The notes beneath the pieces were generated by a model. The model did no database searches, had not been told where the DNA came from, and saw nothing but the letters and a program-made list of their open reading frames with translations. From CAWEHT01 sp963808455 (lineage in GTDB: Bacteria > Chloroflexota > Anaerolineae > CG2-30-64-16), in assembly GCA_963808455.1 (NCBI GenBank), contig CAWEHT010000269.1, forward strand, positions 1 through 8,764: a DNA stretch of 8,764 bases, in the 5' to 3' direction. The position numbers were made by a program, and so were the translations under genes. Within the stretch, counting starts at the first letter, position 1, and every line of letters starts with the position of its first letter. Positions 1 to 7,586 of the stretch are shown one piece after another.

Positions 1-1589
1 GATCGCCCGCCCATCCGGCGATGCTACGACAGTGTGCGCGCCTTTTTTCAGTATAACGTGGCCCCATTTCGCTGCCCAGGTGTGTGCCGTGGCGATGCGC
101 TGTTCGTTGATCTCCTTTGCCGTCAGCCCGGTTAGCCGTCCCATCTCGCCGGGATGCGGCGTCAGGATGCCCTCAGCGGGCAGCCGGGCGGGCCAGTCGG
201 CCCACGTAGACAGGATGTTGAGGCAATCAGCATCGGCGACGAGCTTGCCGTGCCAGACCCCCTGGGCCAGCCCTTCCGGTCCGAGGAGGCGGTCGATGAA
301 CTCACAGGCGCCCGGCTCGCGTGTGAGGCCCGGCCCAACCAGCAGGGCCTCGTACGTCTCCAGCTTCCCGAGCAGCGGGGCCACCCCGGCCGCGAAGTGG
401 GTACCGTCCGTTTCCGGCAGGGGCAGCCACGTCGTCTCGGGCAACGCAGCGGCCAGAGGCGCATGCAGCGAGGCCGGCACGGCCAGGGTCACCAGCCCGG
501 CGCCCACGCGCCCGGCTGTGCCGCTGCTGAGATGGGCTGCCCCTCGGTAGTCCCGGCCTCGGGCGACGATCATGGCCTTGCCGAAGTACCTTTGTTGGCG
601 CGGCCGGGCGCGCGGGCAATCTGTGGCGAATATCTGCCGGCCGCGGAAGCTCAACCTGGAGGCTATCGGCAAGGTCCGCAAGCACGCCGATGTCGGCCAC
701 GGCCAGGACGCCGCAGGCGCCGGCTCCTGGATATTGTAACTGCCCCCATTTGGCGAAGGCGAAAGGTGATCGTCAGCTCGGCCGGCAGCGCTGCCGGGTC
801 CAGGGCCCCCGTGTTTGAGTTCAAGCCGCTCGGGTACTTCGACCGCAACTACCGGTAAAGGAGGCCATCGGGGCGAGGGCCACTCGTCGTCTTCATCTTC
901 GTCGAATTCCTCCAGGTCTTCAAGGCGACAATCGTCTCCTCTTCATCCTGGCCCGCGAGGTCTTCTTCTTCGCCGTCCAATTCGTCCTCGGTATCCCAAT
1001 CGCTATCGTCATCCTGCTCGGAATCCCGCTCCCCGATCGGCGGGCCCAGAGACTGAGTTCACCGATGGGGAACAGCAGCGGATGGCCCAGCCCCGACTCG
1101 GGCTCGGACGGCAGCGCTCGCCTGGCCTCGATCTCTTCTTTGACGATCTGAGTATCTCTGCCAGTTGCCTCGATCGGGCGGCTCACGCCGGTGCCCAGCA
1201 AGGCATCCACGACGACGTCGGCAGTCTGGAGCGCCGCGCAGGTGGGCATAGTCGGTATCATTGTCCGCCCAGAGGATGCTCAGCCCGCGCCGGCGGCCGC
1301 TGCGCTTCAGTTTCTGAAAATTCTGGTCTCCCTTGATATCGCGATGCCAGACGTAGGCGGTCACCTGCACTTCTCTTTCTGCAGTGACACGCGGCCACTA
1401 ATCCATCGCCTCCATTGTTGCCTGGCCCAACCAATATCAGCGCCGACCTGTTTACGTCACGGAGAACCAGGAGCGGATCGCTTCGCACAGCCTGCCCTGC
1501 CATGTCCATCATGGCAGGAAATGAATGGCCGTGTGGTATCCGTGGCTTGCTCGATGCCGCGGATTTCTTCGACGCTCCACGCTCTTTAC
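1..1589 (-). pseudogene. nnr: nnr, left-arm copy: frameshifted, start lost, cut by window edge
   Basis: This second copy of the bifunctional NAD(P)H-hydrate epimerase/dehydratase gene lies in the left arm. The minus strand carries the epimerase signature in frame (MMDMAGQAV, then ALILVGPGNNGGDGLVAA, about 1512-1390), then ADVVVDALLGTG (about 1220-1185) in another frame, the acidic linker (about 1020-900), VADIGVLADLADSLQVELPRP (about 700-640), and after a lost G near 586 the dehydratase core. The position matching the GTG start in the right arm reads GTA here (near 1589). The frame breaks at different places from the other arm: the MMDMAG to GNNGGDG span is open here but broken there. The C-terminus is missing because the window starts inside LKKGAHTVVASPDG. 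I read it as an error-rich duplicate of 4982-6813, not a separate gene. Confidence 0.8.
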
Positions 1590-1643
1590 AGCACTGCCTC
1601 CTGACAACTCTCGACGTGCAGGTTTCGATCCATGCGCCAGCTG

Positions 1644-1672
1644 ATTGTAATCGTGATCCGGCTGGGACTCAA
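1644..1672 (-). promoter_or_regulatory. nnr promoter, left-arm copy
   Basis: On the minus strand, TTGAGT (-35) and TACAAT (-10) are separated by 17 bases. Both hexamers and the spacing match the right-arm copy at 4900-4928. Sequence-only prediction. Confidence 0.45.
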
Positions 1673-1687
1673 ATGAAGCGTCTGGAA

Positions 1688-1716
1688 CTGACATCTCTCC
1701 CTACTAATGGTATGAT
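1688..1716 (+). promoter_or_regulatory. Promoter of YfhO-like gene, left-arm copy
   Basis: CTGACA (-35) and TATGAT (-10) are separated by 17 bases, and each hexamer differs from consensus at one position. The same elements occur at the mirrored place in the right arm (4856-4884). The predicted transcript start, near 1723, leaves a short leader before the ATG at 1759. Confidence 0.5.
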
Positions 1717-1758
1717 GCTGCCCACATTGCTGATTTGCAGAAGGGACAGATCTCGCGG

Positions 1759-3250
1759 ATGCCCTGGATTCTGTTCGTGGTGCTGCTGGCGGTCGTGCCC
1801 GGTGCAACCTGGGGCGGTGAGGTGGAGGAGCTCCAGGCGCGCATGCCCGGACAGTCTGCTGTTGGCGTGGCCGCGCCGGCCTGACCTGGTGGCGCTGGTA
1901 TTCCTGGCCCTGGCAGCCCTGGGCTTCTTCTGGGGTGTAGTGACCGGCCAGAGCTGGATGCCGGCCGATGGTGGCGACCTCGTATCCTTCCTGTACCCCA
2001 CCTATATTTTTGCGGCCGCGACCCTGCACGCGGGGGCCTGGCCGTTGCGGTATCTCGACGTCTACGTCGGCGCACCCCATGTGGCCGACATCCAGGCTGG
2101 TTTTCTGTACCCGCCGAACCTGCTCCCGTTCCTTCTGGACCCGGTTTTCCCCTATCAGGCCTTGCAGCTGGCTGAGCATTGGCCACATCGGGTTTGCCGG
2201 AGCAGGGAATGATTTCTTCCTGAGCCGGAGCGGCCGGCGCGGCCGGGGAGAAATACTCGGCCGCCTGCCGGCGCTGGCCGGCGCGCTCGCTTTCATGTTT
2301 TCAGACTCGCTGCTGGTCCACTTTGGCAACTTGAACTTCGACGCCGTGGTGAGCTGGATGCCTTGGGTCTCCTGGGCTTACCCGGCCGGCCTCGAACTGC
2401 TGCCGGCCCGCTTCGACCTCCGCAGGACGGGCGTGGAGCCCTGGCAGCTTCTGCTGGCCGTCGTTTCGCTTGGCGGGGTATATCCAGGGCGACCCTCTTC
2501 ATCGCCGGCCTTCGTGTCTAACATGCTCACCTGGCTCTATTCTGATCGTGAGGCGCCGCAGCCGGCCAGGCGGGCAGCCGCAGCGCGGGCGATCCGGCCG
2601 TGACCGGATCGTGATGGCGCTGGCGGCTGCGCCTATCCCGCTCCCTGCTTTGAGCTGGCGAGTTTCACGGCGCGCGGATCCTGGAACTATCAGCATGTTG
2701 CCGGCATATTCCATCGCACCGGCTCAGTGGATCGGCTCGCTCATCCCCGGGTTCTTCGGGCCCACCCCGCAGTTCCATTGGGGCCCCTGGCCTCGTGTCG
2801 AGGTCGGTATCTGCGGCATCCTGCTGGTCCTGGCCGGGGTCGCGCCGGGCGTGCGCCGTGATCGAAGCACCTGGAGCTGGCTCGCGCTGGCGGGCGGCAG
2901 TTCGCGGTAGCGTTGGGCACTTACGCCACGCCGCATGGCGGCTGCACCCTGTTGCCCGGCTTTGGAGAGCTGCGCGGACCCGCACGGCCTGCGTTCGTTA
3001 CCGATTTTGGCCTGGCCACCCTGGCGGCCATCGGGCTCGACGCCGCCCTGGCCACGTTCAGCGCCTGAGGCCGCTGCGGCCTTCGTGGGATTACGTGTGG
3101 TATGGTAGGATGTCTTGGGGGTGATGGGCGTGGGCGCGCCGCTTACTATCTGGCGCCGCTGCTTTCGCAAGGCAGCGACGTGGCCACCGAGTCGCACATC
3201 TGGGTCGGTCCATCTCCGTGCCGATCTTCGGCGGGTTGCTGCTGGCCAGC
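1759..3250 (+). pseudogene. YfhO-like membrane protein, left-arm copy: frameshifted
   Basis: This copy starts MPWILFVVLLAVVPGATWGG, a cleaner hydrophobic N-terminus than the right-arm copy. It then shifts frame before PDLVALVFLALAALGFFW (about 1880-1935), MPADGGDLVSFLYPTY, DVYVGAPHVADIQAGFLYPP and PVFPYQALQ (to about 2165). Further shifts follow around 2170-2240, 2480, 2600-2660 and 2905, with later recognisable blocks LAGALAFMFSDSLLVHFGN (about 2275-2335), IAPAQWIGSLIPGFFGPTPQ (about 2710-2775) and GLATLAAIGLDAALA (about 3010-3055). At about 2540 this copy reads straight through LTWLYSDREAPQPARR, where the right arm carries an extra base. It duplicates the gene on the minus strand at 3251-4815 and ends at the fold-back, so the true C-terminus is absent. 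Confidence 0.75.
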
Positions 3251-3307
3251 CAGCCCAGGGTCACAGGGCGGGCCCAGTCGCCGTGCCGGGCGTGCAAACC
3301 GGGCAGG
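3251..3307. other. Loop/apex of the fold-back, strand-switch point
   Basis: The loop is flanked by perfect 20-base inverted sequences, GCGGGTTGCTGCTGGCCAGC at 3231-3250 and its reverse complement at 3308-3327. Read on the minus strand it continues the membrane-protein frame without a break (FGGLLLAS, then LPGLHARHGDWARPVTLGW). It then re-enters the complement of FGGLLLAS. So the loop belongs to the right arm, and the strand switch occurs near 3250, inside a coding frame. Switching at a short self-complementary GCTGGCCAGC stretch is what a template-switch or hairpin-copying event leaves behind. Confidence 0.8.
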
Positions 3308-4815
3308 CTGGCCAGCAGCAACCCGCCAAAGATCAGCACAGAGATCGACGCGACCCAGATGTGCGACCGGCTGGCCGCGTCGCTGCCTTGCGAAAGCAGC
3401 AGCGCCAGATAAGTAAGCGGCACGCCCACGCCCATCACCCCCACCAGAGCGTAGCCCGTACCGCGCGTGAATGCGCGCGAAAGGCCGCAGCGGCCTCAGG
3501 CGTGAACGGGGCCAGGGCGGCGTCGAGCCCGATGGCCGCCAGGGTGGCCAGGCCAAAATCGGTAACAAACACCAGCCGTGCCGGGGCGCGCAGCTGTCCA
3601 AAGCCGGGCAACAGGGTCAGCCAGCCATGCGGCGTGGCGTAGGTGCCCAACGCTACCACAAAGCTGCCGCCGGCCAGCGCGAGCCAGCTCCAGGTGCTTC
3701 GATCACGGCGCAGCGCCAGCGCGACCCCGGCCAGGACCAGCGGCAGGATGCCGAGATAACCGACCTCGACGCGAGGCCAGGGGCCCCAATGGAACTGCGG
3801 GGTGCGGCCGAAGAACCCGGGGATGAGCAAGCCGATCCACTGAGCCGGTGCGATGGAATATCCGGCGGCCTCCTGATAGTTCCAGGATGCGCGTGCGGTG
3901 AAACTCGCCAGCTGCAAAGCAGGGAGCAGGATGGGCGCAGCCGCCAGCGCCATCACGATCCCGGTCATGGCCAGATAGCCCAGCGCTGCCGCCGCCCGCC
4001 TGGCCGGCTGCGGCGCCTCACGATGCAGAATAGAGCCAGGTGAGCGTGTAGAACGCGAGGGCCAGCGCGATGAAGAGGGTGGCCTGGATATGCCCCGCCA
4101 GCGAGCCGACGGCCAGCAGAAAGCCTGCCAGGGCTCCACGCCCGTACCTGCGGAGGTCGAAGCGGGCCGGCGGCGGTTCGAGGCCGGCCAGGTAAGCCCA
4201 GAAGACCCAAGGCATCCAGCTCACCACGGCGTCGAAGTTCAAGTTGCCAAAGTGGACCAGCAGCGAGTCTGAAAACATGAAAGCGAGCGCGCCGGCCAGC
4301 GCCGGCAGGCGGCCAAGGTGCTTCTCCCCGGCCACGCCGGCCCGGCTCCGGCTCAGGAAGAAATACATCCCTGCTCCGGCAAACCAGATGTGGCCGAGGC
4401 TCAGCGACTGCAAGGCCTGATAGGGGAAAACCGGGTCCAGAAGGAACAGGAGCAGGTTCGGCGGGTACAGAAAACCGGCCTGGATGTCGGCCACATGGGG
4501 TGCGCCGACGTAGACGTGGGGATCCCACAACGGCCAGGCGCCGGCGTGCAGGGTCGCGGCCGCAAAACGATAGGTGGGGTACAGGAAGGATACGAGGTCG
4601 CCGCCGTCGGCCGGCATCCAGCTCTGGCCGGTCACTACACGCCAGAAGAAGCCCAGGGCTGCCAGGGCCAGGAATACCAGCGCGACCAGGTCGGGCAGCC
4701 CCGCGTGCCACGCCAACGCGGCTCTCGGGCAGCGCGCCTGGAGCTCCTCCACCTCACCGCCCAGGTTGCACCGGGCACGACCGCCAGCAGCACCGCGAAC
4801 AGGGTTCCAGGGCAT
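3251..4815 (-). pseudogene. YfhO-like polytopic membrane protein, frameshifted and truncated at the fold-back
   Basis: Three frames join into one protein. 4815 down to about 4025 holds PDLVALVFLALAALGFFW, MPADGGDLVSFLYPTYRF, GAPHVADIQAGFLYPPNLLL, FLLDPVFPYQALQ, GHIWFAGAGMYFFLS and GALAFMFSDSLLVHFGNLNF. About 4030-3440 holds QWIGLLIPGFFGRTPQF, TYATPHGWLTLLPGFGQLRAP and FGLATLAAIGLDAALA. About 3444-3251 holds GVMGVGVPLTYLALLLSQGSD and SISVLIFGGLLLAS. Many hydrophobic helices, an early Asp-rich external loop, and the DIQAGxxYPPN and HxxxAGxGMYFFL motifs resemble bacterial YfhO-type proteins, large membrane proteins tied to glycosyl transfer to cell-wall or lipid-linked glycans. That function is family inference; this protein's substrate is unknown. 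About 520 residues are visible, short for this family, because the strand switch at 3250 removes the rest. The ATG at 4815 has AAGGGA upstream. The breaks are probably sequence errors, since the left arm reads through the one near 4025. Confidence 0.75.
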
Positions 4816-4855
4816 GCGCGATCTGTCCCTTCTGCAAATCAGCAATGTGGGCAGC

Positions 4856-4884
4856 ATCATACCATGAGTGGGGAGAGATGTCAG
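4856..4884 (-). promoter_or_regulatory. Promoter of YfhO-like gene, right-arm copy
   Basis: On the minus strand, CTGACA and TATGAT are separated by 17 bases, identical in hexamers and spacing to the left arm (1688-1716). The predicted transcript starts near 4849, about 35 bases before the ATG at 4815. It is back-to-back with the nnr promoter. Confidence 0.5.
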
Positions 4885-4899
4885 TTCCAGACGCTTCAT

Positions 4900-4928
4900 T
4901 TGAGTCCCAGCCGGATCGCGATTACAAT
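4900..4928 (+). promoter_or_regulatory. nnr promoter, right-arm copy
   Basis: TTGAGT (-35) and TACAAT (-10) are separated by 17 bases. They lie about 55 bases before the GTG start at 4982, which is preceded by AGGAGG at 4970-4975. The motif is kept in both arms. The two promoters of this 166-base intergenic region point away from each other. Confidence 0.5.
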
Positions 4929-4981
4929 CAGCTGGCGCATGGACCGAAACCTGCGCGTCGAGAGTTGTCAGGAGGCATGCT

Positions 4982-5614
4982 GTGAAGATCGTCAACGTCG
5001 AAGAAATGCGTTGCATCGAGCAAGTGACGGATGCGCGAGGGCGATTCCATTTCCTGCCATGATGGACATGGCAGGGCAGGCTGTCGGCGCGATCCTGCTC
5101 CCTGGTTCTCCGTGACGTAAACAGGTCGGCGCTGATATTGGTTGGGCGAGGCAACAATGGAGGCGATGGATTAGTGGCCGCGCGTCAGGGGCAGGAAAGA
5201 GAAGTGCAGGTGACCGTTTACGTCTGGCATCGCGATATCAAGGGAGACCAGAATTTTCAGAAACTGAAGCGCAGCGGCCGCCGGCGTGGGCTGAGAATCC
5301 TCTGGGCGGACAATGATAACGACTATGCCCACCTGCGCGAGGCGTCGAGACTGCCGACGTCGTCGCGGATGCCTGGCTGGGCACCGGCTGCCGCCCGATC
5401 GAGGGCAAACTGGCAGAATACTCAAGATCGTCAAAGAAGAGATCGAGGCCAGGCGAGCGCTGCCGTCCGAGCCCGAGTCGGGCCTGGGCGATCCGCCGCT
5501 GTTCCCCATCGGTGAAGCTCAGTCTCTGGGCCTGCCGATCGGGGAGCGGGATTCCGAGCAGGATGACGATAGCGATTGGGATACCGAGGACGAATTGGAC
5601 GGCGAAGAAGAAAG
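4982..5614 (+). pseudogene. nnr: nnr 5' half: NAD(P)H-hydrate epimerase (YjeF_N) domain, frameshifted
   Basis: The epimerase half interconverts the R and S forms of hydrated NAD(P)H so that the dehydratase half can repair them; it acts in the cytoplasm. The GTG start at 4982 has AGGAGG six bases upstream and gives MKIVNVEEMRCIEQVTDARG, the usual YjeF N-terminus. The frame closes at 5060-5062. Reading resumes as MMDMAGQAV (5059), then VGRGNNGGDGLVAA with VTVYVWHRDIKGD and ILWADNDNDYAHLRE (5138 to about 5342), then ADVVADAWLGTG and RPIEGKLAEY, then LKIVKEEIEARR (about 5425). At least four frame changes are needed. The signature GPGNNGGDG has Pro changed to Arg here but is intact in the left arm. 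Because the left copy is open where this one is broken and vice versa, I infer one intact epimerase domain in the organism. Confidence 0.8.
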
Positions 5615-6813
5615 ACCTCGTGGGCGGGGATGAAGAGGACGACGATTATGACCTTGAAGACCTGGAGGAATTCGACGAAGATGAAGACGACGAGTGGCCC
5701 TCGCCCCGATGGCCTCCTTTACCGGTAGTTGCGGTCGATTGCCCGAGCGGCTTGAACTCAAACACGGGGGCCCTGGACCCGGCAGCGCTGCCGGCCGAGC
5801 TGACGATCACCTTCGCCTTCGCCAAATGGGGGCAGTTACAATATCCAGGAGCCGGCGCCTGCGGCGTCCTGGCCGTGGCCGACATCGGCGTGCTTGCGGA
5901 CCTTGCCGATAGCCTCCAGGTTGAGCTCCCCCGGCCGGTAGATATTCGCCGCAGATTGCCCGCGCGCCCGGCCGACGCCAACAAAGGTACCTTCGGCAAG
6001 GCCATGATCGTGGCCGGTTCCCGGGACTACACAGGGGCAGCCCATCTCAGCGGCGGCGCGGCCGGGCGTGTGGGCGCCGGGCTGGTGACCCTGGCCGTGC
6101 CGGCCTCGCTGCATGCGCCTCTGGCCGCTGCGTTGCCCGAGACGACGTGGCTGCCCCTGCCGGAAACGGACGGTACCCACTGCGCGGCCGGGGTGGCCCC
6201 GCTGCTCGGGAAGCTGGAGACGTACGAGGCCCTGCTGGTTGGGCCGGGCCTCACGCGCGAGCCGGGCGCCTGTGAGTTCATCGACCGCCTCCTCGGACCG
6301 GAAGGGCTGGCCCAGGGGGTCTGGCACGGCAAGCTCGTCGCCGATGCTGATTGCCTCAACATCCTGTCTACGTGGGCCGACTGGCCCGCCCGGCTGCCCG
6401 CTGAGAGCATCCTGACGCCGCATCCCGGCGAGATGGGACGGCTAACCGGGCTGACGGCAAAGGAGATCAACGAACAGCGCATCGCCACGGCGCGCGCCTG
6501 GGCAGCGAAATGGGGCCACATTGTGCTGCTGAAAGGCGCGGACACTGTCGTAGCATCGCCGGATGGGCGGGCGATCGTGCTGCCCTTCGCGACACCGGCG
6601 CTGGCCACGGCGGGCAGCGGGGATGTCCTGGCAGGAGCCATCGTGGGCATGCTGGCCCAGGGCCTGGCGCCATTCGAGGCCGCCACCTGCGCCGGCTACT
6701 TGCATGGCCTCGCCGGCCTTGCCGCGGGGCGGGAGGTTGGCCCGGCTGGCGTGATCGCCGGCGACATCCTGGCACGCCTGCCCAAAGCGCTGCGCGACTT
6801 GATGCACGGGTGA
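5512..6813 (+). CDS. nnrD: ADP-dependent (S)-NAD(P)H-hydrate dehydratase half of nnr (open frame)
   Basis: This half dehydrates (S)-NAD(P)HX back to NAD(P)H, using ADP in bacterial enzymes; it is metabolite repair. The open frame is 433 codons, but the first ~33 residues from the ATG at 5512 are in the wrong frame. The authentic protein enters at about 5614 after an extra A in the run at 5610-5613. Visible in order are an acidic tract (residues 40-61), the end of the epimerase domain VVAVDCPSGLNSNTGALDP (72-90), the ribokinase-like core NKGTFGKAMIVAGSRDYTGA (157-176), VGPGL (243-247), VADADCLNIL (277-286), TPHPGEMGRLTG (302-313), KGADTVV (341-347) and the nucleotide/catalytic motif TAGSGDVLAG (366-375) with Asp371. 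It ends with TGA at 6811-6813. The domain is complete and of normal length. The true gene is the fusion starting at 4982. Confidence 0.92.
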   Translation: MKLSLWACRSGSGIPSRMTIAIGIPRTNWTAKKKDLVGGDEEDDDYDLEDLEEFDEDEDDEWPSPRWPPLPVVAVDCPSGLNSNTGALDPAALPAELTITFAFAKWGQLQYPGAGACGVLAVADIGVLADLADSLQVELPRPVDIRRRLPARPADANKGTFGKAMIVAGSRDYTGAAHLSGGAAGRVGAGLVTLAVPASLHAPLAAALPETTWLPLPETDGTHCAAGVAPLLGKLETYEALLVGPGLTREPGACEFIDRLLGPEGLAQGVWHGKLVADADCLNILSTWADWPARLPAESILTPHPGEMGRLTGLTAKEINEQRIATARAWAAKWGHIVLLKGADTVVASPDGRAIVLPFATPALATAGSGDVLAGAIVGMLAQGLAPFEAATCAGYLHGLAGLAAGREVGPAGVIAGDILARLPKALRDLMHG

Positions 6814-6832
6814 GCCGAGGTTCCCCAACCGC

Positions 6833-6869
6833 GCAGATGCCCGGTCGCCAGCCGGCACCGGGCATCTGC
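6833..6869. terminator. Bidirectional hairpin between convergent genes
   Basis: GCAGATGCCCGGT (6833-6845) and ACCGGGCATCTGC (6857-6869) form a perfect 13-bp stem with an 11-base loop. It sits exactly between the end of nnr (6813) and the end of the YtxH-like gene (6876, minus strand). There is no T-run on either side, so it may end transcription weakly, need Rho, or mainly protect 3' ends. Confidence 0.65.
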
Positions 6870-6875
6870 CATCCC

Positions 6876-7253
6876 TCAGACGCGCCGAGTCACCTGGTTC
6901 AGCCTTGCGCTGCGCTCTACGCTGTCCGCAGCCCGGTTGGCCCGCGCCTCCTCGGCATCTGCGGCATGCTGAGCACCCTCAACCCCGCGTGACAGGGCCA
7001 CCCGGCCTTGCTGCTCTACCTGAGCGACCTGATCGCGCACCGTGCCGGCCACCTGCTGAGCCCGGGCTTTCGCCTCTTCGGCCACGCGGCCCGCCGACTC
7101 CTGCATCTGGCCCTTTAGCTCGGTGCTCCTTTCCTGGAGTTGCTGTTGCATCTCCTCGCCCGAATATGGCGTCAAGATCAACGCGAGGGCCGCCCCTACC
7201 GCCGCACCGATCCAGAAGCCGAGCACGAATCTGCCAAAGCCATTATCGGCCAT
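6876..7253 (-). CDS. YtxH-like protein, one N-terminal TM and Ala/Gln-rich helical tail
   Basis: The protein has 125 residues. GFGRFVLGFWIGAAVGAALALIL (about 5-27) is a Gly/Ala-rich membrane segment, followed directly by TPYSGEEMQQQLQER, the TPxSGxE-type junction typical of YtxH/gas-vesicle-like small proteins. From about residue 40 to the end it is a long charged, Ala/Gln/Glu-rich stretch (ESAGRVAEEAKARAQQVAG and similar), likely amphipathic helix or coiled coil. The family is often stress-associated and membrane-anchored; no enzymatic role is known. The start at 7253 is supported by AGGAGG at 7262-7267, eight bases upstream. An ATG at 7260 lies too close to that site and is out of frame. 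It is the second gene of an operon with 7272-7565 (18-base gap). Reading is clean, unlike the inverted repeat. Confidence 0.85.
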   Translation of the reverse strand: MADNGFGRFVLGFWIGAAVGAALALILTPYSGEEMQQQLQERSTELKGQMQESAGRVAEEAKARAQQVAGTVRDQVAQVEQQGRVALSRGVEGAQHAADAEEARANRAADSVERSARLNQVTRRV

Positions 7254-7271
7254 CGGACATACCTCCTGGGA

Positions 7272-7565
7272 TCACGAGGTCCCATCACGATTGAACAGGT
7301 TCAGAGCGACCCTGATCGCCCGCCGCGCACCGGCCGAGAAGCTGGCAACTTTCACCACCGGCTGCACCAGATGATCGCTAACAAAAGCTGTCGTGCCACG
7401 CACAGTCCCGACCGTCTCCTGAGTCGAATTGAGGATGGGGATGACCTCTTCACGCAACATGCGGATCAGCAAGATCACCTGAACGATCAAAACGGCCAAC
7501 AGGATGCCAATGACAATCGACTCAACTGCAACGACGATGATCGCAATGTCCCTGGCAACTCCCAT
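7272..7565 (-). CDS. Small one-TM protein resembling DUF948
   Basis: The protein has 97 residues. After MGVARD comes a long membrane helix rich in Ile and Val (about residues 7-34), then a predicted helical segment MLREEVIPILNSTQETVGTV and a short basic C-terminus (SAGARRAIRVALNLFNRDG). The layout, with the helix first and then a TxxTVxxT-like heptad region, resembles DUF948-type small envelope proteins, which often sit beside YtxH-like proteins. The function is unknown and the family assignment is by eye. The ATG at 7565 is preceded by GGAGGT at 7571-7576, five bases upstream. It is the first gene of a two-gene minus-strand operon and is divergent from the ilv leader. The pair may form a small membrane complex. 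Confidence 0.75.
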   Translation of the reverse strand: MGVARDIAIIVVAVESIVIGILLAVLIVQVILLIRMLREEVIPILNSTQETVGTVRGTTAFVSDHLVQPVVKVASFSAGARRAIRVALNLFNRDGTS

Positions 7566-7586
7566 GCAGCACCTCCACCAGCTGGC

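Larger units (their letters stand above)
1..3250 (+). repeat. Left arm of giant imperfect inverted repeat
   Basis: The whole stretch is the reverse complement of 3308-6576: base 1 pairs with about 6576, and the arms converge on 3250/3308. I matched the arms by eye at many points: the dehydratase region (1-600), the acidic tract (880-1000), the intergenic region (1590-1760) and the membrane-protein body (1760-3250). Identity is high in most blocks (for example about 80-400), but single-base indels and substitutions are scattered throughout and one patch (about 1520-1590) is clearly worse. The left arm is the poorer copy and has more frameshifts. The window edge cuts this arm, so whether it continues is unknown. 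I judge a fold-back sequencing, amplification or assembly artefact more likely than a true duplication. Confidence 0.93.
3308..6576 (-). repeat. Right arm of giant imperfect inverted repeat
   Basis: This is the partner of 1-3250, read in the opposite direction. It is the better copy: from about 5615 to its outer end it encodes an uninterrupted dehydratase domain, and sequence continues normally beyond 6576 into the end of nnr and further genes. Frame errors become frequent toward the loop, between about 3440 and 5615. Examples are an extra base near 4025, an extra A in the A-run at 5610-5613, and several in the epimerase half. Increasing error toward the apex fits poor read support at a contig end. 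Confidence 0.93.

Noticed and set aside
154..858. Long plus-strand open frame (234 codons) across the left arm
   Set aside because: It is antisense to the recognisable dehydratase domain, has no family motifs, and is Arg/Pro/Gly-rich as expected of a GC-rich shadow frame.
1..3250. Second, independent nnr and YfhO-like paralogs
   Set aside because: Gene order, promoters, intergenic DNA and the acidic linker are all shared in mirror image, and the frame errors are complementary; one locus read twice explains this better.
4318..5115. 265-codon plus-strand open frame
   Set aside because: It is antisense to the YfhO-like gene and passes through its promoter region and the start of nnr. The MMDMAGQAV at its end is simply the epimerase fragment; the rest is shadow.
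1..6576. Inverted repeat as a transposon or insertion sequence
   Set aside because: No transposase, no terminal short repeats with target duplications, and the arms hold ordinary housekeeping genes. The fold-back around a 57-base loop does not look like a mobile element.
6027..6686. 219-codon minus-strand open frame
   Set aside because: It is antisense to the intact dehydratase domain, with no motifs and low-complexity Ser/Pro/Arg composition.
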